DNA of 64,000 nt from Acidimicrobiia bacterium. Its GTDB lineage: Bacteria; Acidobacteriota; Vicinamibacteria; Vicinamibacterales; SCN-69-37. The translations under genes and the position numbers were made by a program. Within the stretch, counting starts at the first letter, position 1; each line of letters opens with the position of its first letter. The notes below the pieces were generated by a model. The model ran no database searches. It was given only the letters and a program-made list of their open reading frames with translations, and was not told the origin of the DNA. The stretch lies in NCBI GenBank assembly GCA_016871335.1, contig VFZF01000001.1:124001-188000 (forward strand). The letters run 5' to 3'. Of this stretch, positions 26,114 through 33,721 are shown piece by piece.

Positions 26114-27603
26114 TGATGGGCGGATGGGTGGCTGGGCGGATGGGCAAGCTGCGAATGGGCGGATGGGTTGCTGGGTGGATGGGCGGCTCGTTGGTGGCTG
26201 CGCTGCTGGTGCTTCCGTTGGCGGCGCAGCAGGCGCCTGATCGGTCGAAGGCACCGGCGCCAGGACCAGCGGCGGCGTTGAACCTGCCGCCGATTCAGAA
26301 GCGCACGCTGGCGAACGGACTGCCGGTCTGGATTGTCCAGATGTCGAAGGTGCCGGTCGTGCAGGTGAATCTGATCGTCCGTGCAGGAGCATCAGCGGAC
26401 CCGGCGGGCAAGTACGGCCTGGCGAGCTTCACGTCAGCGATGCTCGACGAAGGCGCGGGCACACGTGATGCCCTCGCGCTCGCTGACGCCATCGAATACC
26501 TCGGCATCAGCGTGTCGACCGGCAGCTCGTGGGATTCGTCGACGGTCGGCCTCTTCACGCCGGTGTCGAAGCTCGACGAGGCGCTGCCGCTGATGGCGGA
26601 CGTGGCGCTGCGCCCGACGTTTTCCGAGGCTGAAGTCGAGCGGCTGCGTCAGGAACGCCTCACCACCCTGCTGCAGCAGCGGGACAACGCTTCGCAACTG
26701 GCGACCCAGGGGTTTGCGCGATTGGTCTACGGTCCGCGCCATCGCTTCGGCACCGGTGCCATGGGCAACACGGTCTCCAACGGCGAAATGACTGCGTCGG
26801 AGATCCGGTCCTTCCACGCGCAGTATTACCAGCCCCAGCACGCGCACCTGCTGGTGGTCGGAGACGTGACGGCCGACGCCATCCTGCCGAAGCTCGAGAA
26901 GACATTTGGCGGCTGGAAGAATGCCGGAGCCGCAGCCGCGAAGCCGGCGCTCGGCACCGCGACCCAGCACGGCGCGAAGCAGATCTATCTGATCGATCGC
27001 CCAGGCGCACCGCAGTCGCAGATTCGCATCGGCTGGATCGGCGTGCCGCGCAACACACCGGACTACTACGTGCTCGAGGTGATGAACACGGTGCTGGGTG
27101 GCTCCTTCACCTCGCGCCTCAACCAGAACCTCCGCGAGCGCAACGGCTACTCCTACGGCGCCAGCTCATCGTTTGATATGCGCATGACGGCCGGGCCGTT
27201 CTTCGCGTCCTCAGGTGTCCAGACGGACAAGACAGCGGAGGCCCTGCGCGAGTTTTTCAATGAGTTCGAGGCCATCCGGCGTCCCGTGTCGGCGGCCGAA
27301 CTCGATCGCGCGAAGAACTATCTGGCGCTTGGCTTCCCGGCGGGCTTTGAGACGACGGGGTCGATGGCGTCGCAGATTGGTGAACTCATCGTGCATGGGT
27401 TGCCGGAATCCACGTTCAAGGAATACGTCGGCAAGGTGCTGGCTGTCACTGCGGCCGACGTCGAACGCGCGGCGAATCAGTATGTGCAACCGGACAAGTT
27501 CGCCGTGATCGTGGTCGGCGACCTCGCCACGATCGAGCAGCCGATTCGCGCGGCGAACCTCGGCCCGGTGCGCGTGATGACTGTGGACGAGATCCTCAAG
27601 TAA
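26110..27603 (+). CDS. M16-family peptidase-like protein, non-catalytic partner
   Basis: 497 residues. The fold matches M16 (LANGLPVWIVQMSKVPVVQ, RNGYSYGASSSFDMRM with the substrate-binding Arg/Tyr), but the zinc HXXEH is replaced by FTSAMLDEG, so it should lack catalysis and act as the partner subunit. It overlaps the catalytic gene by 4 bases. The N-terminus is odd: MGGWVAGRMG and MGGWVAGWMG, two near-identical ten-residue units encoded by a family A DNA repeat, run straight into the hydrophobic signal core SLVAALLVLPLAAQQ. A later Met or Val could be the true start, but the signal sequence would then be short. Confidence 0.9.
   Translation: MMMGGWVAGRMGKLRMGGWVAGWMGGSLVAALLVLPLAAQQAPDRSKAPAPGPAAALNLPPIQKRTLANGLPVWIVQMSKVPVVQVNLIVRAGASADPAGKYGLASFTSAMLDEGAGTRDALALADAIEYLGISVSTGSSWDSSTVGLFTPVSKLDEALPLMADVALRPTFSEAEVERLRQERLTTLLQQRDNASQLATQGFARLVYGPRHRFGTGAMGNTVSNGEMTASEIRSFHAQYYQPQHAHLLVVGDVTADAILPKLEKTFGGWKNAGAAAAKPALGTATQHGAKQIYLIDRPGAPQSQIRIGWIGVPRNTPDYYVLEVMNTVLGGSFTSRLNQNLRERNGYSYGASSSFDMRMTAGPFFASSGVQTDKTAEALREFFNEFEAIRRPVSAAELDRAKNYLALGFPAGFETTGSMASQIGELIVHGLPESTFKEYVGKVLAVTAADVERAANQYVQPDKFAVIVVGDLATIEQPIRAANLGPVRVMTVDEILK
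26113..26190 (+). repeat. Family A micro-repeat inside the M16 partner gene start
   Basis: Two 30-base copies at 26116-26145 and 26155-26184 differ at only two positions; their spacing of 39 bases keeps the reading frame. The unit begins ATGGGCGGATGGG and ends GGATGGGC, the words also seen at 16.1, 28.8 and 35.3 kb. Here it encodes the n-region of a signal peptide. Confidence 0.85.
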
Positions 27604-28806
27604 GTGGTCGTCGTCATTGGCGCCGGCGCCGCAGGGCTGGTCGCGGCGACCTTTGCGCGGTCGACGGGACAACCCGTGCGGTTGCTGGAACGCACGAGTG
27701 ACGGCGGACGCAAGATTCTGATCAGCGGGGGCGGCAGGTGCAACATCCTGCCGTCCTCGTTGCAGCCGGAGCGGTTCATCACCGACTCCCCCGCGCACCT
27801 GATGCGCGGACTGCTCCGGTCCTGGCCGTTGACCGAGCAACGGACTTTCTTCGAAAACGAAGTCGGCATTCCCCTCGCGCTCGAATCAGACACCGGCAAA
27901 CTGTTTCCCAAATCAAACCGGGCCCGCGACGTTCGCGACGGGCTCGTTGACCTCGCCACACGACGTGGCGTCGAAATTCAGTACGACACCACGGTGAACG
28001 GCCTTCGCCGGAGTCCGGGTGAGGGATGGCAGATCGAGACGTCGCGTGGCCCACTGACAGCCACTGCGGTGATTCTGGCGACCGGCGGGCTCTCCGTGCC
28101 GCAGACCGGCAGTGACGGCACGGGGTTGCGGATCGCGCAGGACCTCGGCCATGGGATGCACCCCTTCTACCCGGCGTTGACGCCGCTGACGGGCGGAATG
28201 CCCGGAGGAGCGGATCTCGCGGGCATCTCGCTGCCGGTGCGCATCCGAGCAAAGGGGGACGGCAGGACGCGCGAAACGGCGGGAGGCTTCCTCTTCACAC
28301 ACCGCGGCTACAGTGGGCCATCCGTGCTCGATATTTCGGATATGGTCACAAAAACGACCTCAGAGGTCTTTTTGAGAGTGTCGTGGACCGACCGTACTGA
28401 ATCCCAGTGGCGCGACGAGATCGCGGCCACGACAGGCCGCGTGGCGAGCGTGGTCGCGCGTCACCTGCCCGAGCGGCTGGCTGAAGCGCTGTGTGCGGAT
28501 GCGGGGCTCCCGCCCGATCGTCGCGGACCAGAGCTGCGCCGCGAAGAACGACTCGCGCTCATCGAACGCCTCACCGCGTACGCGCTGCCGTTGACAGGCA
28601 ATGAGGGCTACAAGAGGGCTGAAGTTACCGGAGGCGGCGTGGCACTGACTGATATCCACTCCCGTACACTCGAGAGTGTCCGTCACCCCGGTCTCTTCAT
28701 GTGCGGAGAAATGCTCGACGCCTTCGGCCCGATCGGCGGCTACAACTTCGCCTGGGCGTGGGCGACAGGCCGCCTCGCGGGATTGGCGGCTGGGCGGATG
28801 GGCTAG
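27604..28806 (+). CDS. BaiN/HI0933-type FAD-dependent oxidoreductase
   Basis: 400 residues, GTG start directly after the peptidase stop. The FAD Rossmann motif VVVIGAGAAGLVAATFA, the family word GGRKILISGGGRCN, LATGGLSVPQTGSDGTG and the C-terminal FAD contact FMCGEMLDAFGPIGGYNFAW define the HI0933/YhiN group. Some members (BaiN) reduce steroid double bonds; most are unassigned. The C-terminal residues LAGLAAGRMG are encoded by a family A repeat that ends at the TAG stop. It overlaps the convergent serine hydrolase gene by 4 bases. Confidence 0.9.
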   Translation: MVVVIGAGAAGLVAATFARSTGQPVRLLERTSDGGRKILISGGGRCNILPSSLQPERFITDSPAHLMRGLLRSWPLTEQRTFFENEVGIPLALESDTGKLFPKSNRARDVRDGLVDLATRRGVEIQYDTTVNGLRRSPGEGWQIETSRGPLTATAVILATGGLSVPQTGSDGTGLRIAQDLGHGMHPFYPALTPLTGGMPGGADLAGISLPVRIRAKGDGRTRETAGGFLFTHRGYSGPSVLDISDMVTKTTSEVFLRVSWTDRTESQWRDEIAATTGRVASVVARHLPERLAEALCADAGLPPDRRGPELRREERLALIERLTAYALPLTGNEGYKRAEVTGGGVALTDIHSRTLESVRHPGLFMCGEMLDAFGPIGGYNFAWAWATGRLAGLAAGRMG

Positions 28807-30356
28807 CCGCCGCAGGTTCGCGCCGGCGGCGTTGCGGGCGCTGGTTGCACCGACAGGTGCTGCACCCTCGGCGGCATCGTGGGTGCGAGTGTGATGGCGA
28901 CACGCAGCGAACCGCGCTCACACGCGAGCGTCCACTGACCCCGCAAGGCGTTCTCCACCTCAAACGGCGCATCCACCTTGCAGACGCCAACCTGTTCGCG
29001 CAGACGTGTGATCTGCGCGCGGCGCCGGTCCTTCGATTCGTCAAGGAACAGATTCATCGCCGCCACGCGATCAGCGAGGGCATCGTCCCACGTGTTGATC
29101 AACCTGGTGACGTCTGCCCTGGCGGCGAGCAGCGCCGCGCCGGGTTCGGGCTGGCGACGCGTCAGCGCACCGGTTGCGGCGAGCGCGGCTGTGGCCTGGT
29201 CAAAGACGGCGTCCCACCCCGTGTACGTCAGGTTTCCCATCGCAATAAACGCCACGCCCTCCTCGGGCAGCCAGCGCATCTGAGAACCGAAGCCGGGAAG
29301 TCCCCCGCTGTGGGAGACGATGTGTCGATAGTCGCAGGTCTGACGAATCCTGAGCCCGTACCCGTAGCCCTGCGCGTTCAGCTGCACTCCTCCTTGACCC
29401 GATGAAGCGGTGGCGGGTCGAGTCCGCGAGATCTGCTGCATCTCCCGAAGCGACGCGCGAGAGACGGGCCCCGGATCGGCGCCATCGCGTGCGGGCCAGG
29501 CGCGCATCTGGAACCCGACGTACTTCGCGAGGTCCTCGATTGACGTCAACATACCGCCCATCGCTCCGAACGCACCATCCGGGAGCTGCGGCTCTTCCTT
29601 CCACGTGTTGTCCTCCCACCGATACCCCAGCGCCAGTCGATCACGCGGCACCGCGCCTGGCTCAAGCGTGGACGCCGACATTCCCAGCGGCTGCAGGATG
29701 GTGGTGCGCACGTACTCGGCGTACGGCACGCCGGACACGCGGGAGACGATGCGACCGAGGATGGCGAAACCGTAGTTTGAATATTCGTAGGCCACACCGG
29801 GCGCATTTGAGAACGGGATTCCACTCTTCAGCAGCGCGGTGAACTCGTCCTCGGTCACGGCCAGTTGTTGATCGCCCCATGGGTTGTCTTCAGGGAATCC
29901 TTCCGCGTGTGACAACAGATGACGGATCGTGATCCGGGGTGAATCACTCGTCGGGTACTTCAGCGCGGCGAGTTCGGGCACATACCGCTCTGCCGGGTCA
30001 TCCAGACCGAGACGCCCTTCGTCGCGAAGCTTGAGAATCGCCAACGCGGTGAAACTCTTGGTCATCGACGCGATCCGGAAGACCGTGCTCGACAGCACCG
30101 GCGCGTTGGTGGTGCGATCACGGGTGCCCACGGTGCCGGTGTGCACAAGGTCGCCGTCGATCAGAACGCCGTAGGCAATGCCTGGAACGCGCGTGCGCTT
30201 TGCGAACGCCTCAAACGCCGCGTCCACCGCGGGCATGGCCGATCGCAGACGCACCTCCCGGACGGCCGGAGCTTGCTGCGCGGAAGGCGTGGCCGAGGCG
30301 GCCGACACGGCAACGATAGCCAGAAGACTGAGAAGGCGCCGGAGAGATTGAGGCAT
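28803..30356 (-). CDS. Secreted serine hydrolase, class C beta-lactamase family
   Basis: 517 residues with a signal peptide (LLSLLAIVAVSAASATPSAQ). Penicillin-binding-protein fold motifs: SMTKS (SxxK nucleophile), YEYSNYGFAILG (YxN) and HSGGLPGFGSQM as the third box. A C-terminal domain of about 130 residues follows (RQPEPGAALLAARADVTRLI), as in acidobacterial esterase/D-aminopeptidase-like members. It likely hydrolyses esters or D-amino peptides in the periplasm and is not necessarily a resistance enzyme. It diverges from the MBL hydrolase gene with a 43-base gap. Confidence 0.9.
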   Translation of the reverse strand: MPQSLRRLLSLLAIVAVSAASATPSAQQAPAVREVRLRSAMPAVDAAFEAFAKRTRVPGIAYGVLIDGDLVHTGTVGTRDRTTNAPVLSSTVFRIASMTKSFTALAILKLRDEGRLGLDDPAERYVPELAALKYPTSDSPRITIRHLLSHAEGFPEDNPWGDQQLAVTEDEFTALLKSGIPFSNAPGVAYEYSNYGFAILGRIVSRVSGVPYAEYVRTTILQPLGMSASTLEPGAVPRDRLALGYRWEDNTWKEEPQLPDGAFGAMGGMLTSIEDLAKYVGFQMRAWPARDGADPGPVSRASLREMQQISRTRPATASSGQGGVQLNAQGYGYGLRIRQTCDYRHIVSHSGGLPGFGSQMRWLPEEGVAFIAMGNLTYTGWDAVFDQATAALAATGALTRRQPEPGAALLAARADVTRLINTWDDALADRVAAMNLFLDESKDRRRAQITRLREQVGVCKVDAPFEVENALRGQWTLACERGSLRVAITLAPTMPPRVQHLSVQPAPATPPARTCGG

Positions 30357-30399
30357 GGCCTGGCGACTCTATTACAATCCCCGGGGGAGGATTCAACCC

Positions 30400-31338
30400 A
30401 TGCCCCTGTCCCGACGAGACTTTCTGGCCACGACCGCTGTTGCCCTTGGTGCCGGTGCGATTGGCCTGCCGACGATCGCCACCGCCTGGCAGCAGGCCGA
30501 GGGCCGCGCGCCGCAGGCGCCACCTCAATGGACGCCCGTGTTCACTGACATTCGGCGCGGGGTGGGCTACTTCCTGGGGCGCGGCGGCACGATTGGCTAC
30601 CTGGTCGACCCCAACGGCGTCGTCGCGGTCGACAGCCAGTTCCCGGATTCGGCGCCGGTGTTTGTGGCCGGTCTGAAGGAACGCACCAAGGACCGGCCGG
30701 TCGATCGACTGTTCAACACGCATCACCACGGTGATCACTCGGGTGGCAACAACGCCTTCCGCGGCGTAGCCAAACGTGTTGTGGCGCACGAGCGCGCGGC
30801 AGCGCTCATCAAGGAAGCGGCGGTGCGGCCCAACGCGGCCGAACAACTCGTCCCGGACGCCACGTTCACTGATGTGTGGCGCGAGGAAATCGGCGGCGAC
30901 TGGGTGCGCGCGAAACACTACGGCCGCGCGCATACGGGTGGCGACGCCGTCATCACGTTCGAGCGCGCCAACGTCGCTCACATGGGCGACCTGATGTTCA
31001 ACCGTCGCGTACCTGTCATCGACCGCGTCAACGGCGCCGTCGTGGCGAACTGGGTCAAGGTGCTCGAACTGACGGTGGCGGATCACTCGACGGACACGAT
31101 CTACATCTTCGGCCACGCCGGCGGCACACATCCGGTAACCGGATCGAGCAAAGAACTGCTCTACTTCCGCGACTACCTCACGGCGCTGCTCGACCACACC
31201 CGCGGTGCCGTGAAGGCCGGTCAGACGAAGGAACAGTTCACGGTCACGAAGCCGATCCTCACGGGGTTTGAGGACTTCGGCCCGCACGCGGCGAATACGT
31301 TGGGGATTGTCTGGGACGAAATCGTGCTGGGTGCTTAG
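30400..31338 (+). CDS. Tat-exported MBL-fold metallohydrolase
   Basis: 312 residues from the ATG at 30400, chosen because GGGGGAGG lies just upstream and the protein then begins with a twin-arginine signal, SRRDFLATTAVALGAGAIG. The zinc site THHHGDHSGGNNAF (HxHxDH type) and a later histidine in FGHAGGTHPV fit the metallo-beta-lactamase superfamily; YGRAHTGGDAVITFE carries the bridging position. The substrate is unknown. Export in folded form through Tat agrees with a metal cofactor loaded in the cytoplasm. Its last codons (IVLGA, stop TAG) fall inside a GTGCTGGGTGC repeat. Confidence 0.9.
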   Translation: MPLSRRDFLATTAVALGAGAIGLPTIATAWQQAEGRAPQAPPQWTPVFTDIRRGVGYFLGRGGTIGYLVDPNGVVAVDSQFPDSAPVFVAGLKERTKDRPVDRLFNTHHHGDHSGGNNAFRGVAKRVVAHERAAALIKEAAVRPNAAEQLVPDATFTDVWREEIGGDWVRAKHYGRAHTGGDAVITFERANVAHMGDLMFNRRVPVIDRVNGAVVANWVKVLELTVADHSTDTIYIFGHAGGTHPVTGSSKELLYFRDYLTALLDHTRGAVKAGQTKEQFTVTKPILTGFEDFGPHAANTLGIVWDEIVLGA

Positions 31339-31412
31339 TGCTGGGTGCCGAGTGCACTGTGCACCTGGCACCCAGCACAAGCACCGAGCACCCAGCACTG
31401 AGCACCCAGCAC
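31324..31412. repeat. Family B micro-repeat (GTGCTGGGTGC / GCACCCAGCAC)
   Basis: GTGCTGGGTGC occurs at 31324-31334 and 31338-31348. Reverse-oriented CACCCAGCAC units then follow until 31412, so the region could fold into a hairpin. It fills the gap between two convergent genes and supplies the end of the left one. The same 11-mer occurs three times in the signal-peptide codons at 7,803-7,880. Confidence 0.8.
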
Positions 31413-32188
31413 TACCTCCTCTTGTCGATCACAAACACCTTCGCCTCGCCCGGCCCGAGGCGGACGCGCCAGCGGGAGCCGGTCGAGCGGTAGAGCATCG
31501 ACATCATGCTGCCGTCGAAGAGGTTGAGCCATTCGGCGTTGGGCACGTCGGCGGGAAATGTCGCCGACGTATCGACGCTTCGCCCCGCTTCGGTCGAGGC
31601 GTTGGTGGCAACGATGACCCAGGCTCGGGCGTTCTCCAGCAGTGACAGGTCCAACGCCTCGTCGGGCATCTCAACAGTGACCGGAGGGCCTCGTCGAAGG
31701 CTGCCGACCAGCGTGCCGTTGGCTGTCAATTGACGACCGAGCGACGACGCCACCGGCACCCAGTCGGGGATGCCCGATTCATTCCACAGCCCCGTCCCCT
31801 CGGCGAGACCCGCGTCGAACGATACGACACGCGCGCCGTGCGCGACCGCCCGCCAGATCAGCGCCGTCCATTCACTGCGGGGCGTGCGTGTGACGAGCAA
31901 ATCGACCTTGGACTCACCCGTGACGGAGAGCGGCAACGTCAGCGGCACAGACTCGGCTCGGACCACCACCGTCAGGCCGACGCGTGCGGCCATCCGCTGC
32001 AGTTCCATCGCGCCGCTGACATGTTGGAGCGGCCAGGTGACGGCGTTGAATCCGTTGTCGCGAATGGCCTCAAGGTCGGCATATCGCGGCACACCGGACG
32101 GCAGACCGCGATACCAGACCGACGCCAGCACCTGCGCGGAGGCAGCGGTCGGGATGAGCGTCAGAAGGAGGAAGACGGCACTCCTCAA
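31412..32188 (-). CDS. Secreted protein of unknown function, possibly a glycosidase-like barrel
   Basis: 258 residues, signal peptide VFLLLTLIPTAASAQ. The start codon is TTG in a TTGAGGA repeat, which also offers a Shine-Dalgarno-like GAGGA. The sequence SGVPRYADLEAIRDNGFNAV resembles the opening strand and helix of TIM-barrel glycoside hydrolases, and the C-terminal part (SRWRVRLGPGEAKVFVIDK) resembles a beta-sandwich end. I cannot name a family or active site. It lies four bases after the DinB gene stop and is probably cotranscribed with it. Confidence 0.65.
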   Translation of the reverse strand: MRSAVFLLLTLIPTAASAQVLASVWYRGLPSGVPRYADLEAIRDNGFNAVTWPLQHVSGAMELQRMAARVGLTVVVRAESVPLTLPLSVTGESKVDLLVTRTPRSEWTALIWRAVAHGARVVSFDAGLAEGTGLWNESGIPDWVPVASSLGRQLTANGTLVGSLRRGPPVTVEMPDEALDLSLLENARAWVIVATNASTEAGRSVDTSATFPADVPNAEWLNLFDGSMMSMLYRSTGSRWRVRLGPGEAKVFVIDKRR

Positions 32189-32208
32189 TCCTCAATCCTC
32201 AATTTGAT
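32170..32208 (-). repeat. ATTGAGG heptamer tandem at a gene junction
   Basis: On the minus strand, about three ATTGAGG units in tandem close the DinB gene (codons for NQIED and its TGA) and open the next gene (TTG start with GAGGA just upstream). The stop, the ribosome-binding sequence and the start are thus all made from one short tandem repeat. Confidence 0.7.
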
Positions 32209-32659
32209 TGAGGTGGTGTACCGCGTGTCCCGCCAGCGTCACGATGAGGTCGTTGACGTCGATACGTCCCCGTTCGGGATGTGTCACGACGGTCGCGCGC
32301 GTCTCCGGTGAGAGACCGCGGATGAGCGCGATGTTCATCGAGCGGACAGCATCAAACGCCGCCGACGCGGTGGCCACATCCACGAAGGGCGCCTCAATAT
32401 CGAGCAGCGGATCCTGATCCATCGGCTGCACGACGTACTCGGGAATGGCGAGTGCCATCCGCACGCGGGTGCTGAAGATGAGTTCCCACTGCGCCACGTG
32501 GATCAGTACCTGGTGGCGTGTCCATTTCCCCGGTGCCCAGGGTGTCTGCCATTTTTCCTGGGGCGTGTTGGCGAACACGACGCGATACCGTGTGAGCGTC
32601 TCGGTGAGCACGTCGACCGGATCGCGGCCGTCGACGTACTGCGCGTAGGGGGTTGGCAT
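32192..32659 (-). CDS. DinB/YfiT-family putative metal-dependent hydrolase
   Basis: 155 residues. The four-helix DinB fold is marked by APGKWTRHQVLIHVAQWE, with the first metal histidine, and TLAGHAVHHLNQIE near the end with the other two. Bacillithiol transferases and uncharacterised metal hydrolases share this fold, so the reaction is open. It lies ten bases before the next leftward gene pair (FMN reductase, MarR), so it may be part of the same transcript. Confidence 0.85.
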   Translation of the reverse strand: MPTPYAQYVDGRDPVDVLTETLTRYRVVFANTPQEKWQTPWAPGKWTRHQVLIHVAQWELIFSTRVRMALAIPEYVVQPMDQDPLLDIEAPFVDVATASAAFDAVRSMNIALIRGLSPETRATVVTHPERGRIDVNDLIVTLAGHAVHHLNQIED

Positions 32660-32668
32660 CCGCCTACT

Positions 32669-33217
32669 TTAGTCCTTCAGGCGTGTGGCCAGCCAGACCA
32701 GATCGTCGATCATCCGGTCTGTCCGCTTCACATACGCGGGGTCCAGCGCCTCGCCCTCCGGCGAAAACGTCTTCTCCACATTCGAGACCGCAATGGTGGC
32801 CGGCAGCACGATGGCCCCGAGTTGGACGAACACGGTCACCAGTTGTGCCCACGCGTTGACGCCGCCGTGCCCGCCATTGGAGACCGTGACGAGCGCGACC
32901 GGTGTGCGCTTGTACTGCGCGTAGAAGTAGTCCAGCGCATTCTTCAACACGCCCGGGTACCCGTGGTTGTATTCGGGCGACACGATGACCAGGGCGTCGG
33001 CGACCTCAATCTTCGCGCCGAGGTCGGCCACACCGGGCGGTGGTGGATCGATCCGTCCGAGGCGCTCTTCCATGATCGGCAGGTCGAGCACGGCCAGGTC
33101 CACCAGTTCCGCCGAGATTCCCTCAGCGGCCGCAAGGCGGTTCATCACAAACGTCGCGACACGTTCGCTCATGCGGCCACACCGCACACTCCCTAGAATG
33201 ACGAGGACCTTCAACAT
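32669..33217 (-). CDS. NADPH-dependent FMN reductase (flavodoxin-like)
   Basis: 182 residues. Motifs LVILGSVRCGRMSERVA (FMN phosphate loop) and IVSPEYNHGYPGVLKNALD are hallmarks of the YieF/ArsH/azoreductase-like family, which reduces quinones, chromate or azo dyes with NAD(P)H. It starts six bases after the MarR-type regulator stop, a common pairing in quinone or drug stress response. The physiological substrate is not evident. Confidence 0.92.
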   Translation of the reverse strand: MLKVLVILGSVRCGRMSERVATFVMNRLAAAEGISAELVDLAVLDLPIMEERLGRIDPPPPGVADLGAKIEVADALVIVSPEYNHGYPGVLKNALDYFYAQYKRTPVALVTVSNGGHGGVNAWAQLVTVFVQLGAIVLPATIAVSNVEKTFSPEGEALDPAYVKRTDRMIDDLVWLATRLKD

Positions 33218-33223
33218 GAGAAC

Positions 33224-33685
33224 CTACGCGGGCTTCGCGCGGGCTTCCTCCACGATGGACAGCAATTCCTTCAGGCGTGGTTCCGGCACGTGGCCGAGCT
33301 GGCGTTCGTGCAGGTCGTCCACGGGGCCGTCGAGTTCAGCCAGGAGGGCCAGCCCAGCTTCTGTGATGCGTGTACGCACAACGCGACGATCCTCGGTGGA
33401 ACGCCGCCGTTCGATCAGCCCGCGCTTCTCGAGGCGATCGAGCAAACGTGTGACGTCGGGATCGTGTTGCACCAGTCGGCCGCCCACATCGCCGCAGGTG
33501 AGGCCGGCCTCTCCAGCACCGCGCAGCACGCGCAGGACGTTGTACAGCGCGGGCGACATGTCGTGCGCTTTGAACAACTCTGCGAACCCACGCTGCAACT
33601 CCTCCGAGAGCCTGACGATCTCGAGGAACGTGGCGGCCTGGGTCTTGGACCGCTTGCTGCGCTGGGTGGATGGAGCGGGCGTCAC
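33224..33685 (-). CDS. MarR-family transcriptional regulator
   Basis: 153 residues. The winged helix is clear: ALYNVLRVLRGAGEAGLTC, DVGGRLVQHDPDVTRLLDRL (recognition helix) and the wing IERRRSTEDRRVVRTRITEAG. It probably represses its own operon with the FMN reductase and responds to a phenolic or oxidant ligand. The start is GTG. A good promoter upstream places transcription initiation at or next to this GTG, so the message may be leaderless. Confidence 0.92.
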   Translation of the reverse strand: MTPAPSTQRSKRSKTQAATFLEIVRLSEELQRGFAELFKAHDMSPALYNVLRVLRGAGEAGLTCGDVGGRLVQHDPDVTRLLDRLEKRGLIERRRSTEDRRVVRTRITEAGLALLAELDGPVDDLHERQLGHVPEPRLKELLSIVEEARAKPA

Positions 33686-33691
33686 GGAATG

Positions 33692-33720
33692 ACAGTAGTT
33701 GTGGTAACGATATTTGTCAA
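33692..33720 (-). promoter_or_regulatory. Sigma-70-type promoter of the marR/FMN-reductase operon
   Basis: On the minus strand, a perfect -35 TTGACA (33720-33715), a 17-base spacer and TACTGT as -10 (33697-33692). Initiation would fall about seven bases further, at the GTG start at 33685. The A/T-rich spacer (AATATCGTTACCACAAC) may also hold the MarR operator. Confidence 0.65.
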
Positions 33721-33721
33721 T

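Noticed and set aside
28803-30356. An antibiotic-resistance beta-lactamase
   Set aside because: It has the class C fold motifs but a long C-terminal domain typical of esterase or peptidase members; no resistance role can be claimed.
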